64,000 bases of DNA from Rostratula benghalensis (taxonomy: Eukaryota; Chordata; Aves; Charadriiformes; Rostratulidae): the NCBI GenBank assembly GCA_013399305.1, contig VXAI01000021.1, positions 3,514,881 through 3,578,880 on the forward strand, read 5' to 3'. Under the pieces are notes generated by a model. The model searched no databases. It was not told the origin of the DNA and saw only the letters and a list, made by a program, of their open reading frames with translations. Positions 50,545 through 61,965 of this stretch are shown one piece after another. The position numbers were made by a program, and so were the translations under genes. Position 1 is the first letter of the stretch. Each line of letters opens with the position of its first letter.

Positions 50545-52414
50545 GTCAGCTGCTGCTTGGCTCATCTGTGCTGTATGACATTTTGTGACTCTGCAAATGC
50601 TTCATTAGTGCCACGCTTGAGTCTGTGCTTTCTTGCCATTTTTTGGTATTCTACAATTCCCAGGTCGTTTGCAGTTTTTATTTGCTACTGTGTTTGCTAT
50701 AAACGATGAGTGCTTTAAGTTCTAGGGTAACAGTGCAGACGTGTCTTAGTGTTATGTATACATCCTTTTTATACTATTTCTGAAAATGCTGCATCTTCAG
50801 AAATGTGGATTATAATATTAGATGAGTTCATTGTGAAGCAAAACCATTTATTTGTGCTGCTTTCATGATGGGATTGCCTCCCTGTGCCACACGCTGTGTC
50901 ACCTGCAAATTGAAATGCATCAGCTACTTTGTACATTCATATGAGCTTGTAACTGTGTCAGTTCTGCAGGTGAATGTTGGTTCATAAAAAGCTCGTGGAC
51001 ATCTTGGGTCATCAACAGTGCTCTTGATTGCACTGATGTATGAAACTTGTAGATGTGAGATCAAACATAATTTACTTACAGAGCTTTTTGGTTCATGTTA
51101 GAACCTCAAGAAATGGAGCTGCCTGGGAATAAAATGTGGTGACTCTTCTTGGAATTGGTGAAGGCTTTATATTAGCCCAAAATTAAAGGAATATTTTTTT
51201 TTTCTTTTAGTTTGGAAAAGTTTCATTTCCTGACTTGCCTCACCTACAGAACAATTGCACTGAGATGGGTGATAGTAGCAAGGACTTCTCAAAAAATGGG
51301 CAGACTTTCTAGTCAGTTCCTCAGCCAGACTTACAGACTGATCAACAAAACCAAAAATTGTAAGGGAACACCTCTAAAGAAATGCAAGAATGATGTATTG
51401 ATTTTATGGCATAAAGGGGTTTTCTTTTTGTTTTTTTAACTACACATTCTCATTGGCTCAAAACTTGGAGAAAAGGTATAGTTGTATTTTTCCTTTACTT
51501 TGAAGTTTAGTGTACACAGCCTATAAGATCCTGTCAAAGTAGTAGTAAAAATTCGAGGATTTTGGGAGCATTTGGGCTGATTACAAAGCACATTTGCAAC
51601 ACATAAGCTTTACGTTGTTGTGTATCATGAATGCCTCTTTTGAAAAAAGGAGAAATAATTTTGTTATGACTTCTGTGCATGCTTTTCTTGAAGCGGCTGC
51701 AATGAAGATATTGGCAGGTGAATGTATGTACAAATTTAAGCTGATGAATTATTAGCTGTAAAATTAGAAAATTATCTGTAATTGCTATTACAGGTGAGCC
51801 AATGGAAAATAAGTATCAAATTGATTGGTCTTATTTAAAAGGCAAAATGGATTCTCTAATCATATAAATGCGATCTTTGTCAGTACTTCATTCACAAAAA
51901 TGACTTCATACTTTTCCTGAATAAAGGACTTAATATCTTAAAATGTATATGAAATATGATCAAAACTATTCTACTTGTTTGTTATAGAATGGCTTTTAGT
52001 TACGTCTGGCATTCAGTTAGGTGCAGGTCTTTTTTTCTCCCAAAGTTACATACTATACTGGAGGACAACACCATAACATTTTCAGTGAAGGGATAGTCAG
52101 CAGAAATAATCTTGAAAAAATAACTCTTGAAAATCTGTTGTTTCAGGTAGTTTCTCATTAGAGGTGGAAAATTAAAATCTTTGTTTGGAGGGTTGGCATG
52201 AGGCAGTAATATTCTTGGGAAATACTTTGCCCATTTTTCAGCTGTAAATAGCAAAATGCTGGTGGAGCAAGTGTGCTTCTTAATGTACTTCCTACTCTGT
52301 TATTTTATTTCCTCTGCCATCCATTTTCTTATATATAACCAATCCAAGTATTTTGAAATGGTTTCAAACATTCAAATACGCTGCATTGTTTTTCCCCTAT
52401 GTACTTACCTGTAG
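50545..52414 (+). other. Intron 10 (1.9 kb)
   Basis: It begins gtcagc and ends tgtag. AT-rich with no recognised repeat. Confidence 0.75.
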
Positions 52415-52468
52415 GCAGATGACACTTATATCCAGTTGAAAAAGGATTTGGAGTACTTGGATCTAAAG
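52415..52468 (+). CDS. PLEKHA7: PLEKHA7 exon (window exon 11): ADDTYIQLKKDLEYLDLK microexon
   Basis: The exon is 54 bases, 18 codons, phase 0 at both ends, between tgtag and gtaaga. It reads ADDTYIQLKKDLEYLDLK, which differs from the mammalian sequence I recall only at one Leu/Ile position. It is helical, with a heptad-like spacing of Ile, Leu and Tyr. In PLEKHA5 a related segment (LQRNTMYLDHQ) is found in the same place of the long isoform. Confidence 0.95.
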
Positions 52469-53000
52469 GTAAGATTTTACAGGAATATACTTCCGCTACT
52501 TTTTTTTTTTTTTTTTTTAACCCAGTGGCCTTTTGTATATCATCTTTGTACCTGCAGGTTTTCAGATCACCTTCTGTTCATTGATGGAAACTCTGTGTCT
52601 GTTGCCATCACTGTTGCACTTAAAATATTGACTATCTTTATAGTATTGACTATACAATTAAAGTACAAACTCAGAAAATGTAGTTGCTTCAGTTTGTAGG
52701 ATGAACTTGTGTTACTGGTACTCCAAATAAATAATATTATGTGGGCTTAGTGAAATCAGATAAAAAAAACTCATTCAAAATGTTTGCTGTAGCATTACAA
52801 CCAATACAAAGTCATTTTTTCTAAGTTAATATAGAGTATTCTTTTAATCTAACATTTTCCCTTTAAATATTTGTGAGCTTTTTCCTTGTTTTTATAATAT
52901 GCCGGGATCTTTCTTTCTTTCTTGTGAAAATGAGGTGTTTAATTAGCACCTGTCATTGTTTTCATATTATTACAGCTAAGAGATTTCAAATGTACCCATT

Positions 53001-53016
53001 CATCCATCCATCCATC
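53001..53016. repeat. (CATC)4 microsatellite
   Basis: Four exact catc units; the preceding base pair extends it slightly. Simple intronic repeat. Confidence 0.85.
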
Positions 53017-54024
53017 TGTAGATATGATCTGCCCGAATAATGTTACCTGATATTTCCTTTAAAAAAATAATTAAAAATATGATATTGAACATCAAAGCAT
53101 GTGTCTAAACTAAATTACTTCTGTATCTAGTACACCTGATAGTTGGCAATTTAAAAGCATATCTAGACTTACTAATAATGGGTTTTGAAGAAAAAAATCC
53201 AACCAAAAACCTATCATGTTTTTGCTTAGCAATGCAGTCTGCCACTTTCTATGGTGTGTAGGATGCCTCACCATATATAAATTACATGGTGTTTCTGAAA
53301 GTCAGGGTGAAGTAAAATTTGGCACTTTGTTATCCTTATTGTTTGCATGTTCATAGTTTTTATTGATGCCATGCGGAATTGCATATATGTAACTAATGAG
53401 CTGACTGGACCTATTAGTGTGTGTATTTCAATTTTATCTGATGTTTAAGTGGCTGCATATTTAGCCAAATATGTCTATGGAAAATATTAGTAATGCATAT
53501 TATATATATGTAACATTTATCTCAAAATATATGTGATATATATAGTCTAAATGATCAAGTATGTAAACTGTTGTAGTAATTAAAGTATGAATTTAAAATT
53601 GGTTTGACACATTTCACTTTAGGCCTTGCACTTGCTTTGCTCACGCCTTTGCCAAATGTAACTACATCCCAAGCCATTGGCTGAATTTATATGACAGATT
53701 CCAATTAAAAATGTTCTACAACTAGAGAATTTTTTAATAAACACAGTATTTCATCCCATATAAAACACAACAATTTTCACAGTTCAAAGTGGCCAAAACT
53801 TAAGCCTCTGAAAATGTTATGTGCCTAAGCCATATCGTTAGGGTGGATTTAAAACTTTTTAGTTTATTCCACCTGGATTGATTTGTTGCAGTCCAGGAAA
53901 TGAAGAGCTGTTTGGTCTCCCAGGAGCTCCCCTTGTGCCTTCTTGCAGCTTCCGTAGCACCTGACAAAAGCAGGCAGAAAGAGAATTGTGCAGAGGCTCT
54001 TGATCTTTCTGTGGAAAGAAGCTT

Positions 54025-54112
54025 AATCATAGAATCATAGAATAGTTTGGATTGGAAGGGACCTTTAAAGTTGATATAGTGCAATCCCCATGCAGTGATC
54101 AGGGACATTGTC
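54025..54112 (-). mobile_element. CR1 LINE 3' terminal fragment, antisense
   Basis: It shows the CR1 3' end signature aatcatagaatcatagaata, then 'gtttggattggaagggacctttaaag', ending near 54112, where a second CR1 3' end begins in the same orientation. Only the last part of the element is present. Confidence 0.88.
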
Positions 54113-54635
54113 ACGGAATCTTGGAATATTCAGAGTTGGAAGGAACCTCTAGAGATCATCCAGTCCAACTCCCCTGCTAAAGCAGGATTGCCCAGAGCAC
54201 ATCCCTCAGGACTCCATCCAGGTAGGAGGGTTGTGAAAATCTCCGAGAAGGGGACTCCGCAACCTCCCTGGGCAGCCTGTGTCAGTGCTCTGTCAGCCTC
54301 ACTGTAAAGAAGGGTTTGGTTTTTTTTCATATTTGAATGGAACTTCCTATGTTCCAGCTTTTGCCCATTGCCCCTCATCCTGTCACTGGGAGTCACTGAG
54401 AAGAGTCCAGCTCCATCCTCCTTCAACCCACCCTTCAGATACTTGTAAGCATTAATAAGGTCTCCCCTCGCCCTTCTCTTCTCCAGGTTAAAGAGTTCCA
54501 GCTCTCTCAGCCTTTCCTCATAAGGGAGATGCTCCAATCCCTCCATCATCTTTGTTGTCTTATGCTAGATTCTCTCCAGTAGTTCCCTGTATCTCTTGAA
54601 CTGGGGAGCCAGAAACTGGAGGCAGTTTCAGAAGT
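54113..54635 (-). mobile_element. CR1 LINE fragment, antisense, ORF2 C-terminus
   Basis: It starts 'cggaatcttggaatattcagagttggaaggaacc' and continues through the 3' UTR into the ORF2 C-terminal region. The minus strand has an open part with [38 protein letters not shown] and the FSVTPSDRMRGNGQKLEHRK stretch. A T-rich expansion near 54318 breaks it. It is 5' truncated. Confidence 0.9.
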
Positions 54636-55315
54636 TTTCTCCTGCATGCAAACTAGTTCTGACAATAGTAATAAAAAAAAAAGTCTAAAGGCTGTTTACT
54701 CACACTATGAGAAAAAAAAATTATTGGTAACTTTAAACTTGCCAAATATCATGCATTGTGGAGGTTTCCTTTAGCAGTATATTGCAATGGCTCTGTATTC
54801 TTTTTTCCAATTATGAAGTAGAGGTATGTGGAGCGTGAAAGATGTGGTATGTCTCTATGCTACAGCATAACCATGCCTCATCTGCAAACAGACTTCCATA
54901 GTTGGTTTTTTTGTATCTCTACAGTGGATAGACCCTGTATTAGAAAAGCAGAAAGGAAGAGCAAAGGAAAGAAAAAAACTCCCCACAAGCTTCTAAGTTG
55001 ACTTTGTAATAAGGTGAAACACAAGTGATGAAGGAGGCTTCCCTTTTCATGACTATGAAATCAAGTTCAAGGGGGATACAGGAAGGATGGATGGGCAGCC
55101 TTACTTTGGAATACTTTACAAACTTTACAAACATTCCCAAGCAAGTTAGACAAAATATGGTTGAGGAAGTACAGAAAGGTTTGTGTTACTAAGTGTAAAT
55201 TGTGCAACCAGTTGAAACGAGTCTGGAGCCCTCTCAGCAGTTCAGCAGTAGTCCTGCTTTGTTCTTCTGCAGGCATACTGTAGTAACTGAAGTATCTGTT
55301 TACTTCATGCTGCAG

Positions 55316-55402
55316 CTGAAAGAGGTTGTTGCTGGTGCAAACTTGTGCCGCATAGGTGACGAAGGAAATAGTGCATGGCAGGTATTTGTTATGGCAGGAA
55401 GG
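55316..55402 (+). CDS. PLEKHA7: Candidate PLEKHA7 cassette exon (window exon 12), uncertain
   Basis: The segment is 87 bases, 29 codons, phase 0 at both ends, between ctgcag and a strong donor AGG|gtaagt. It reads LKEVVAGANLCRIGDEGNSA and WQVFVMAGR. An internal donor (CAG|gtattt at 55382) would give a 66-base, 22-codon version, also in phase 0. I cannot match it to a known PLEKHA protein, and it is less helical than its neighbours. Support comes from splice sites, frame and position between two exons of the family's coiled-coil insert. It may be a lineage-specific exon or a false call. Confidence 0.5.
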
Positions 55403-55810
55403 GTAAGTGTGACTGAAATACCTTTCTGCACTGAGGTTTTAACTAGGTTGCTCAAATTATCAATATAGAACGATTGGTGCAAGTGTTACTTCGTATTACA
55501 TATCAGAAAGTATCTTGCTGTAATTCCCAGCACTCTTGCAACTGCTATTGGGCAAATCCTATTTTGTGTTGTGTGTTTTGCAAAAATAAAAAAAAAATCT
55601 TATGGTCAGATGTCATATTTCTGGTAAATTCTTCAAGACAAGTAGACATCCAGTTATTTGCTTCTATTATATAGATTATAAATGTTAAGGATTGGTGTGA
55701 CATAAGAGCATGTGATTACTGCTGCTCATGGAATTTTGAGTTGTAAGGTTTGACATTTTCAATATTTTTATATCTATAACAAGCTATTGCTAAACTTTTG
55801 TTTGAAACAG
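55403..55810 (+). other. Intron 12 (408 bases)
   Basis: It begins gtaagt and ends aaacag, if the flanking candidate exons are real. Nothing else was recognised. Confidence 0.55.
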
Positions 55811-55891
55811 ATAGAAAATAATGGACCTCTGATCAACATGATATACAAAGTGTTAAAGAACTCAGCACAAGGGTTACTATCCAGTATACAT
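55811..55891 (+). CDS. PLEKHA7: PLEKHA7 candidate cassette exon (window exon 13): IENNGPLINMIYKVLKNSA segment
   Basis: The exon is 81 bases, 27 codons, phase 0 at both ends, between aaacag and gtaaga. It reads IENNGPLINMIYKVLKNSAQ and GLLSSIH. It aligns with the long isoform of PLEKHA5 around MKENEPII.MVHTMIENSA: the EN.PLI.MI...L.NSA pattern is shared. It is therefore probably a real exon of the family's coiled-coil insert that the short PLEKHA7 form skips. Confidence 0.75.
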
Positions 55892-57913
55892 GTAAGACTG
55901 CTTGCATCTGAAATGTGCTCATCCCATTGCTTTTTAAAATAGCAGTCAATGTTTACATATTCTGGCTTTTAGAGGTGTACTATGGTAAACAGAAAAGCTT
56001 TCTGTAAGATTTTTTTTTTCCTTTTTTCTTTTTCTTTCCCTCTGCCTTTGGAGTCTGTGTGTGAAATTATGGCTGACCTCAGTGTTTGGTTTCATTTTAT
56101 CCTGTTTTGAAAATGATTGTGTGAAGTAGTGATTCCTATGTGTAATTTTGAAAACGTGAAAGCATGCTAAATCTTCATTATGTTCTCATGTTCACTGCTT
56201 GATAATTAACAATTTCTTTACAGTCCTGATTATGTAATTTAAAATATCACCAAAACCTGTAGACTCTGGGGTTTATGTTAATTTCATTGCTTTGAAAAAG
56301 GCTTTGTCATTGTCTTTGTGTGCAGATAATTAATTATGTAAAATTATTACTTGGACATGCTAGTATTTATGCTTATATTTAATTATTTGTTTCTATTGTA
56401 CATAGGCTTTAACATTTAAATATTTCCATTAATGCTTTTGGAAGAAAGGATTTTTCATATATGTAAGAAACGTCATTGTTGAGATTATCCAAAAAGTTTT
56501 GAAAGGCAGTAAATGCTTTTGATTTTAGTGGTGGGGAGGTAACATTTCACCACATGAAAACACATGATAAGTCTTTGAATGGAGTCTGCCACTGGAGAAG
56601 GAAAGACAGTAAACACAAATTATGACCATACTCGTCTGTCTTAAACCTGATTTGTTACTTGAAAATACTGTGTGTAGATGGCTAACTTCATATAACATGT
56701 TAAATGAGTAACTGAGGTTATATCAAAGATTTATCTATCCTTACAGTAAAATTTAATTACTTTAAGAAAACTAGCATGATCCTGTAGGTGGCAGTTAGGT
56801 TAATAAGTAAACTATGTAGCTTCAAGACTGGAAATAGCCAGCCAGTCAGTAAAAAAGCAAACTACCCCTTCTACACCACCAAAAAAGCCAACAACAACTG
56901 CTGTTGTATTAAAACTTCTACTTGTATATTATTAAAGACAATATTTAGGTGAATTTCCCTTCATAAACTGTTGCCTGTGCATGAATAGAAATATACTGTA
57001 TATGATTACCATACTTCTAAACACTAAATGTTTCTTTGCTAAGATAGTATTTGCTTTAATGAATTTTTACAAGGGTTCTAATCTAGTAATATTAAGTTAT
57101 TGGATTTTAAGTCTTTTAAAAACTATGATTAATGAGCTATATTATATTGTCATTTTCTTAACCTCATTTATTCACAAAAACTGTCCCATGCAGGCAGTGG
57201 AAATAATGAATGTTTCTACAGAGATAGGCATGTCTTCATTTTAAGATTGCTTTGAAGGCTGGAAGTATAATATAGTGTAGTTTCTGTACTGATTTAAAAA
57301 CTGTGTTATGTGAGAAGATAATCTTCTCACCAGAAATTGAATATGAAACCAGTGATTTATGGAATGAGAGATTCCGTGTATTATAAACATGTCAAAATGG
57401 ATTAATTACATTTAATTCCAATATAGCACTTTTATAGCAGTCTGTCTTTAATAAAATTCAGCCTGTACTATGGAAGAGACTATCCTTTGCAGAATTAAAT
57501 AGTTGCCAAAAAGTTGTATTTTTAGTCATTAATTAATGCTGTTATGGTTGCAATCATGCATTTAAAAGAACTATTCAAGTCCTTTGGCTTCAAGAAAGCT
57601 ATTAAAGCTGAACTGTTAAAATGGTTAGGTTTTGCAGGAACAGAACCTTTGTGACCATAGACAAGTGGGATTATACTCTTTTGTACAGAATTTTAAGCTA
57701 CTGTAAGAGTTATTAAATATCCTAGTATAACTAGTAGTCCTTTCTGACAGTATTTTTTAAAATCTAAACTTATATTTGAAAATAATTGTTTCCAAAGTTG
57801 TGCTACTCTTCGTTAACAACCGTGAATATTTAACAAAAATTTTCATTGCTGAAGCATAATGAGGTTTTAGTTCACAGCAAATTTCTCAGATCTTTAAAAC
57901 CTATTCCTCTTAG
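55892..57913 (+). other. Intron 13 (2.0 kb), AT-rich and repeat-free
   Basis: It begins gtaaga and ends cttag. No CR1 copy or microsatellite was recognised. Many TAATTA and ATTAAT words occur, for example near 56325-56400 and 57520-57560. It may contain conserved non-coding sequence; that cannot be judged from one genome. Confidence 0.65.
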
Positions 57914-57982
57914 GTGGCAGGGCGTGACACATTAAAAGAACGAAGTACAAAACCTGTCAAGATTGCAGAAAGTGATATTGAT
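57914..57982 (+). CDS. PLEKHA7: PLEKHA7 exon (window exon 14): GRDTLKERSTKPVKIAESD
   Basis: The exon is 69 bases, 23 codons, phase 0 at both ends, between cttag and gtaagt. It reads VAGRDTLKERSTKPVKIAES followed by DID. It matches the mammalian TGRDLLKDRSLKPVKIAESD segment, which directly follows LEYLDLK in the short form. This confirms that exons 12 and 13 of the window are optional. Confidence 0.95.
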
Positions 57983-58415
57983 GTAAGTACTGAGTACCAT
58001 TTGGAACCTCTTGCATTGTTTTTGCTATTTATCTTGTACTGTTACATGTTCACATTGCTTCTGCTCTTCCCTCTCTCACTCTATTCTTTCCCTTTGTGCA
58101 CTTTAAACCAAAAGTGACATTTTATTTTTACAATCTTTTTTGTTACAAGAATTTTGCATCCTTATTTTGTGTTTCTACAATCTGCCTTTCTATTAGTGAA
58201 AAATTAAGGCCAGGTTGGATGGGGCTTTGAGCAACCAGCTGTAGTGGGCGCTGTCTCTGCCCATGACGGGGGTGTGGAACTTGATCTTTAAGGTCCCTTC
58301 CAACCTAAACCATTCTGTGATTCTCTTATGCTGTTTGGGGTAATATACTGCTAGTGGAGACTTTTCTACTTGGGTTTTAATCTAACATTATATGCTTACA
58401 TGATTTTATTTCCAG
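57983..58415 (+). other. Intron 14 (433 bases)
   Basis: It begins gtaagt and ends tccag. About a third is a sense CR1 3' end at 58205-58332. Confidence 0.85.
58205..58332 (+). mobile_element. CR1 LINE 3' terminal fragment, sense
   Basis: Only the 3' end is left: 'aggccaggttggatggggct', 'ttgagcaacc', 'gtccctgcccatg'-like sequence and the 'gatctttaaggtcccttcca' signature with a short tail. It inserted 80 to 90 bases upstream of a coding exon. Confidence 0.92.
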
Positions 58416-58496
58416 GTGAAGCTAAGTGTTTTCTGTGAGCAGGACAGAATTCTGCAGGACTTGGAGGACAAAATAAGAGCCCTTAAGGAAAATAAA
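58416..58496 (+). CDS. PLEKHA7: PLEKHA7 exon (window exon 15): start of the main coiled coil
   Basis: The exon is 81 bases, 27 codons, phase 0 at both ends, between tccag and gtaagt. It reads VKLSVFCEQDRILQDLEDKI and RALKENK. Apart from a few substitutions it equals the mammalian segment (VKLS.FCEQDR.LQDLEDKIRALKENK). Heptad positions carry Leu and Ile, as expected for a dimeric coiled coil. A 220-base intron separates it from the next exon. Confidence 0.97.
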
Positions 58497-58716
58497 GTAA
58501 GTAGATTGAAAAGAATTTTATGAAATAACCACTTTCCTCTAATCATAAATTATAGAAGTACAAAAAAAAAAACCTCAAAGCACTGGATGCTGCTTGTGTT
58601 GTAGTAGTTTTCTTTGGACATGTATATGAACTTAAGGAAAAGAATGGGTTTTTTATATTAGGATTTAAAATTCTATTTAAATATTATAAACTTACTGCCA
58701 CCATCTTCTTTGTTAG

Positions 58717-58866
58717 GATCAGCTGGAGTCTGTTTTGGAAGTTTTACACAGGCAGATGGAACAGTACAAAGACCAACCACAACATGCAGAAAAAATTTCT
58801 TATCAGCAGAAACTTTTGCAAGAGGATCTCATACATATTCGGGCTGAAATATCCAAAGTTTCGACG
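58717..58866 (+). CDS. PLEKHA7: PLEKHA7 exon (window exon 16): coiled coil
   Basis: The exon is 150 bases, 50 codons, phase 0 at both ends, between gttag and gtacgt. It begins DQLESVLEVLHRQMEQYKDQ, goes on PQHAEKISYQQKLLQEDLIH and ends IRAEISKVST. It is nearly identical to the mammalian segment. The pattern is a continuous amphipathic helix apart from the PQH turn. Confidence 0.97.
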
Positions 58867-59743
58867 GTACGTTGGTTTGGTTGTTTCAAGAAAACAACGA
58901 TGAAAATAACAGTTAGATTAAATCTCTATTGGTCATTGAATAGGGGAGTAAGTCCTGTTCTGAACTGATGTAGTTCAAGTGCAGAATACTAAACAAGAAA
59001 AATAAATTTAAACAAGCTCTCTGGTTTTCCTTTTCAATGTATGGGGCTTAAATTGCAGATCTTTAAGCTAGTCTTTTGAAAATATAAATGTGATTCCATG
59101 CTATTTTTCCAGGGGAAAAGGAATTGGGAATATTTGCTCAAAATTTACTGTTCATAATTTAATGGAATCCAAACACAATTTAATGTTGCATTTTTGTTAA
59201 TAAAAATATGTGTAAGAATTGACCATGAAAGAGAGTATAGTAAACCTATGTGTTGTGTACTCACTATATTAATCTTACCTCTTAATGAATATGGGGCCAG
59301 CTCTTCATAAGATTGTTTGTGTGACCACCTTTCCTGTTGTAAGATCTGATGACTGAAATGCCAGTATTACCTAAATGTATGTATGAAGTGTTTTGTGCCT
59401 GTAGAAAATGTGCAAGCAATTGTAAGAATGGCTGTACAGATCCAGTTCAATGCTCCTTCTAGCCAGGGCTTCAGCAGTGGGCATAAGCAGGTACTCAGGG
59501 AAGGGGAAGGGTAGTACTTCCTGTCATAACTAATCCAGCCTTCAACTCTTTTCTACTCAGAGACTTCTTGAGGCTGGGTTGTGGGTTTTTTGGGGGGTTT
59601 TTTTTGTCTATTTAACAATCCTCAGTAGATCTTGTTTTCAAGAATCTGTACGTCAATTAAATACCATAAAACTTTTGCATCTGAAACATCATTTGCCAAG
59701 GTGTTGCACAGATTTTTTCCCCACTGTGTGGAAACCACTTCTC

Positions 59744-59767
59744 TTTTTTTTTTTTTTTTTTTTTTTT
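59744..59767. repeat. T24 homopolymer
   Basis: An uninterrupted run of 24 T on the + strand. It lies about 215 bases from the CR1 copy's 3' end and is not its tail. Length is likely to be polymorphic or a sequencing artefact. Confidence 0.9.
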
Positions 59768-59982
59768 AGCCTGAGTTGCATGTTTCCTGTCATAGACTCT
59801 TGTTTTTGTATGGACAAATGTTCGGTCGCTATCCACTCTCTCCATGCCACTGAGAGTTTCATAGACCTTCATGATTTCTTCCCCCAACTCCCAAATTATA
59901 ACTTTTCTAGGCTTCAGAGAAAAAGCGTACTTCATAATTCCTTACATAAAAATGCTGCAGACATTTGGTTTTTCATATAATA

Positions 59983-61965
59983 ACAGAGTGGTTTGTGTTG
60001 GAAGGGACCTTAAATATCATTTAGTTCTGACCTCCCTGCCGTAGGCAGCGACACCTTCTACTAGACTAGGTTGCTCAAAGCCCCCTCCATCCTGGTCCTA
60101 AACACTTCCAGGGAAGGGGCATCACAGGTTCCCTGGACAACCTATTGCAGTGCCTCACCACTGTCAGTAAAGAATTTCTTTCTAATACCTAAACTGAAAG
60201 AGGGGAGATTTAGATAAAACCATTACCCATGGTCCTATCATTCCACTCTCTCATAAAAAGTCCCTTCCCATCTCTGATGTAGGCCCCCTTTAGGTACTGG
60301 AAGGCTGTTACAAGGTCTCTCTGGGAGGGAGCCTTCTGTTCTCCAGGCTCAACTACCCCCAGCTCTCTCAGACTGTCTTCATAGGAGAGGTGCTCCAGCC
60401 TCTGATCATCTTTGTGGCCCTCCTCTGGACTTATTCTAACAGGTCCATGTCCTTCCTGTCCTGAGGACTTGAAAGCTGGATGCAGTACTCCAGTTGGTGT
60501 CAAACCAGAATGGAGTAGAGGGCCAGAATCACCTCCCTTGACCTGCTGGCCAAGCTTCTTTTGATGCAGCCCTGTATGTGGTTGGCTTTCTGGGCTGCTG
60601 GTGCACATAGTTGGCTCATGTTGAGCTTCTCATCCACCATCACTTCTAAGTCCTTTTCCTCAGAGATGCTCTCAATCCATTTTCCGCCCAGCCTGTGTTT
60701 GTGTTTGGGACTGCCCTGTCCAAGGTGCAGGACCTCGCACTTGGCCTGGTTGAACTTCATGAGGTTTGCATGAGCCCACCTCTCAAGCCTGTCCAGGTCC
60801 CTCTGAATAATAGCTTCCCTTTCCTCCAGTGTGTTGACTGCACCACACAGCTTGGTGTCAATGGCGAACTTGCTGGGGGTGCACTCAATCCCACTGTCCA
60901 TGTCTCCAACAAAGATGTTAAACAGTGCTGGCCACAGTCCTGACCCCTGAGGAGCACCACTTGTCCCTGGCTTCCAATTAGACATTGAGCCATTGACTAC
61001 AACCCTTTTAGCGCGGCCATCCAGCCAGTTCCTTATCCACTGGGAGGTCCATCTATCAAATCCATTCCTTTCCAATTTAGAGTCCAGGATATCGTGTGGG
61101 ACAGCATCAAACACTGCATAACTGCATGTTATGCACATGCCTGTGCCTTTCCCTTTATCTATGATGTAGCAACATCACAGAAGGCTGCCAAATTTGTCAG
61201 TCATGACTTGCCCATGGTGAAGCCATGCTGGCTGTTACTGATCACCTTATTTTCCATGTGCCTTAGCAGAGTTTCCAGGAGGATCTGCTCCATGATCTGG
61301 TTGGGCACAGAGGTGAGACTGACTGGCCTGTAGTCCCCAGGTCTTCCTTTTTGCCCTTTTTTGAAAATGAGGATTGTTTCCCCTTTTCCGGTCAGCTGGA
61401 ACTTCAGCAGACTGCCATGACTTTTTAAATATAATGGAAAGTGGCTTTGCAACTTCATTTGCTAGCTCCCTCGGGACCCGTGGATGGATATCATCAGGTC
61501 CCATGGACTTATGGAACCTTAAGGTTCCTTAGATGGTCTCAAACCTGATCATCTCCTGCAGTAGGCGGTTCTTCTTTCTGGTAGCCCCTGTTTTTGCCTT
61601 CTGCAACTTGGGCAGTGTGGCTAGAGCCCTTGCTGATGAGGACTGAGGCAAAAAAGTAATCTCAGCCTTCTCCATATCCTGGATGACCAAATCTGTTGTT
61701 GCCTTCTGGAGAAGGCCCACGTCTTCCCTTTACCTCTGGCATACTTAAAGAAGTTTTTCTTGTTGTCCTTGATGTCTCTGGCCAGATTTAATTCTGTCTG
61801 GGCTTTAGTTTACCTAATCTGGTTCCTGGCCACTGGGACAGTTTCTCCATGTTCCTCCCAGTCTAGTTGTCCTTGCTTCTACCCTCTGTAGGCTTCCTTT
61901 TTGCTTTTGAGTTTTTCCAGGAGCTCCTTGTTCATCCCTGCAGACTTCCTGTCTTTTTGCCAGTT
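59983..61965 (-). mobile_element. CR1 LINE, about 2 kb, antisense, reverse transcriptase degenerate
   Basis: This is the longest CR1 copy here. On the minus strand it runs from a degenerate upstream part (about 61960-61530) through the ORF2 reverse transcriptase to the 3' UTR near 59983. Recognisable RT pieces are [14 protein letters not shown] and [13 protein letters not shown] near 61200-61460, then VPHDILDSKLERNGFDRW, GAPQGSGLWPALFNIFVGDM, SGIECTPSKFAIDTKLCGAV and a LMKFNQAKCEVLHLGQ thumb motif. The catalytic box reads FAID instead of the F(A/V)DD of CR1-type enzymes, so one catalytic Asp is lost. Frameshifts divide the frame. It has no 5' end or endonuclease domain. Confidence 0.95.

Larger units (their letters stand above)
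52469..55315 (+). other. Intron 11 (2.8 kb)
   Basis: It begins gtaaga and ends ctgcag. It holds a T run (52500-52519), a (CATC)4 microsatellite (53001-53016), AT-rich tracts near 53500-53545, and two adjoining antisense CR1 3' ends (54025-54635). Confidence 0.75.

Noticed and set aside
60500..61138. 212-codon minus-strand frame as a functional reverse transcriptase
   Set aside because: It is a CR1 piece with a damaged catalytic box, no upstream domains and frameshifts on both sides.
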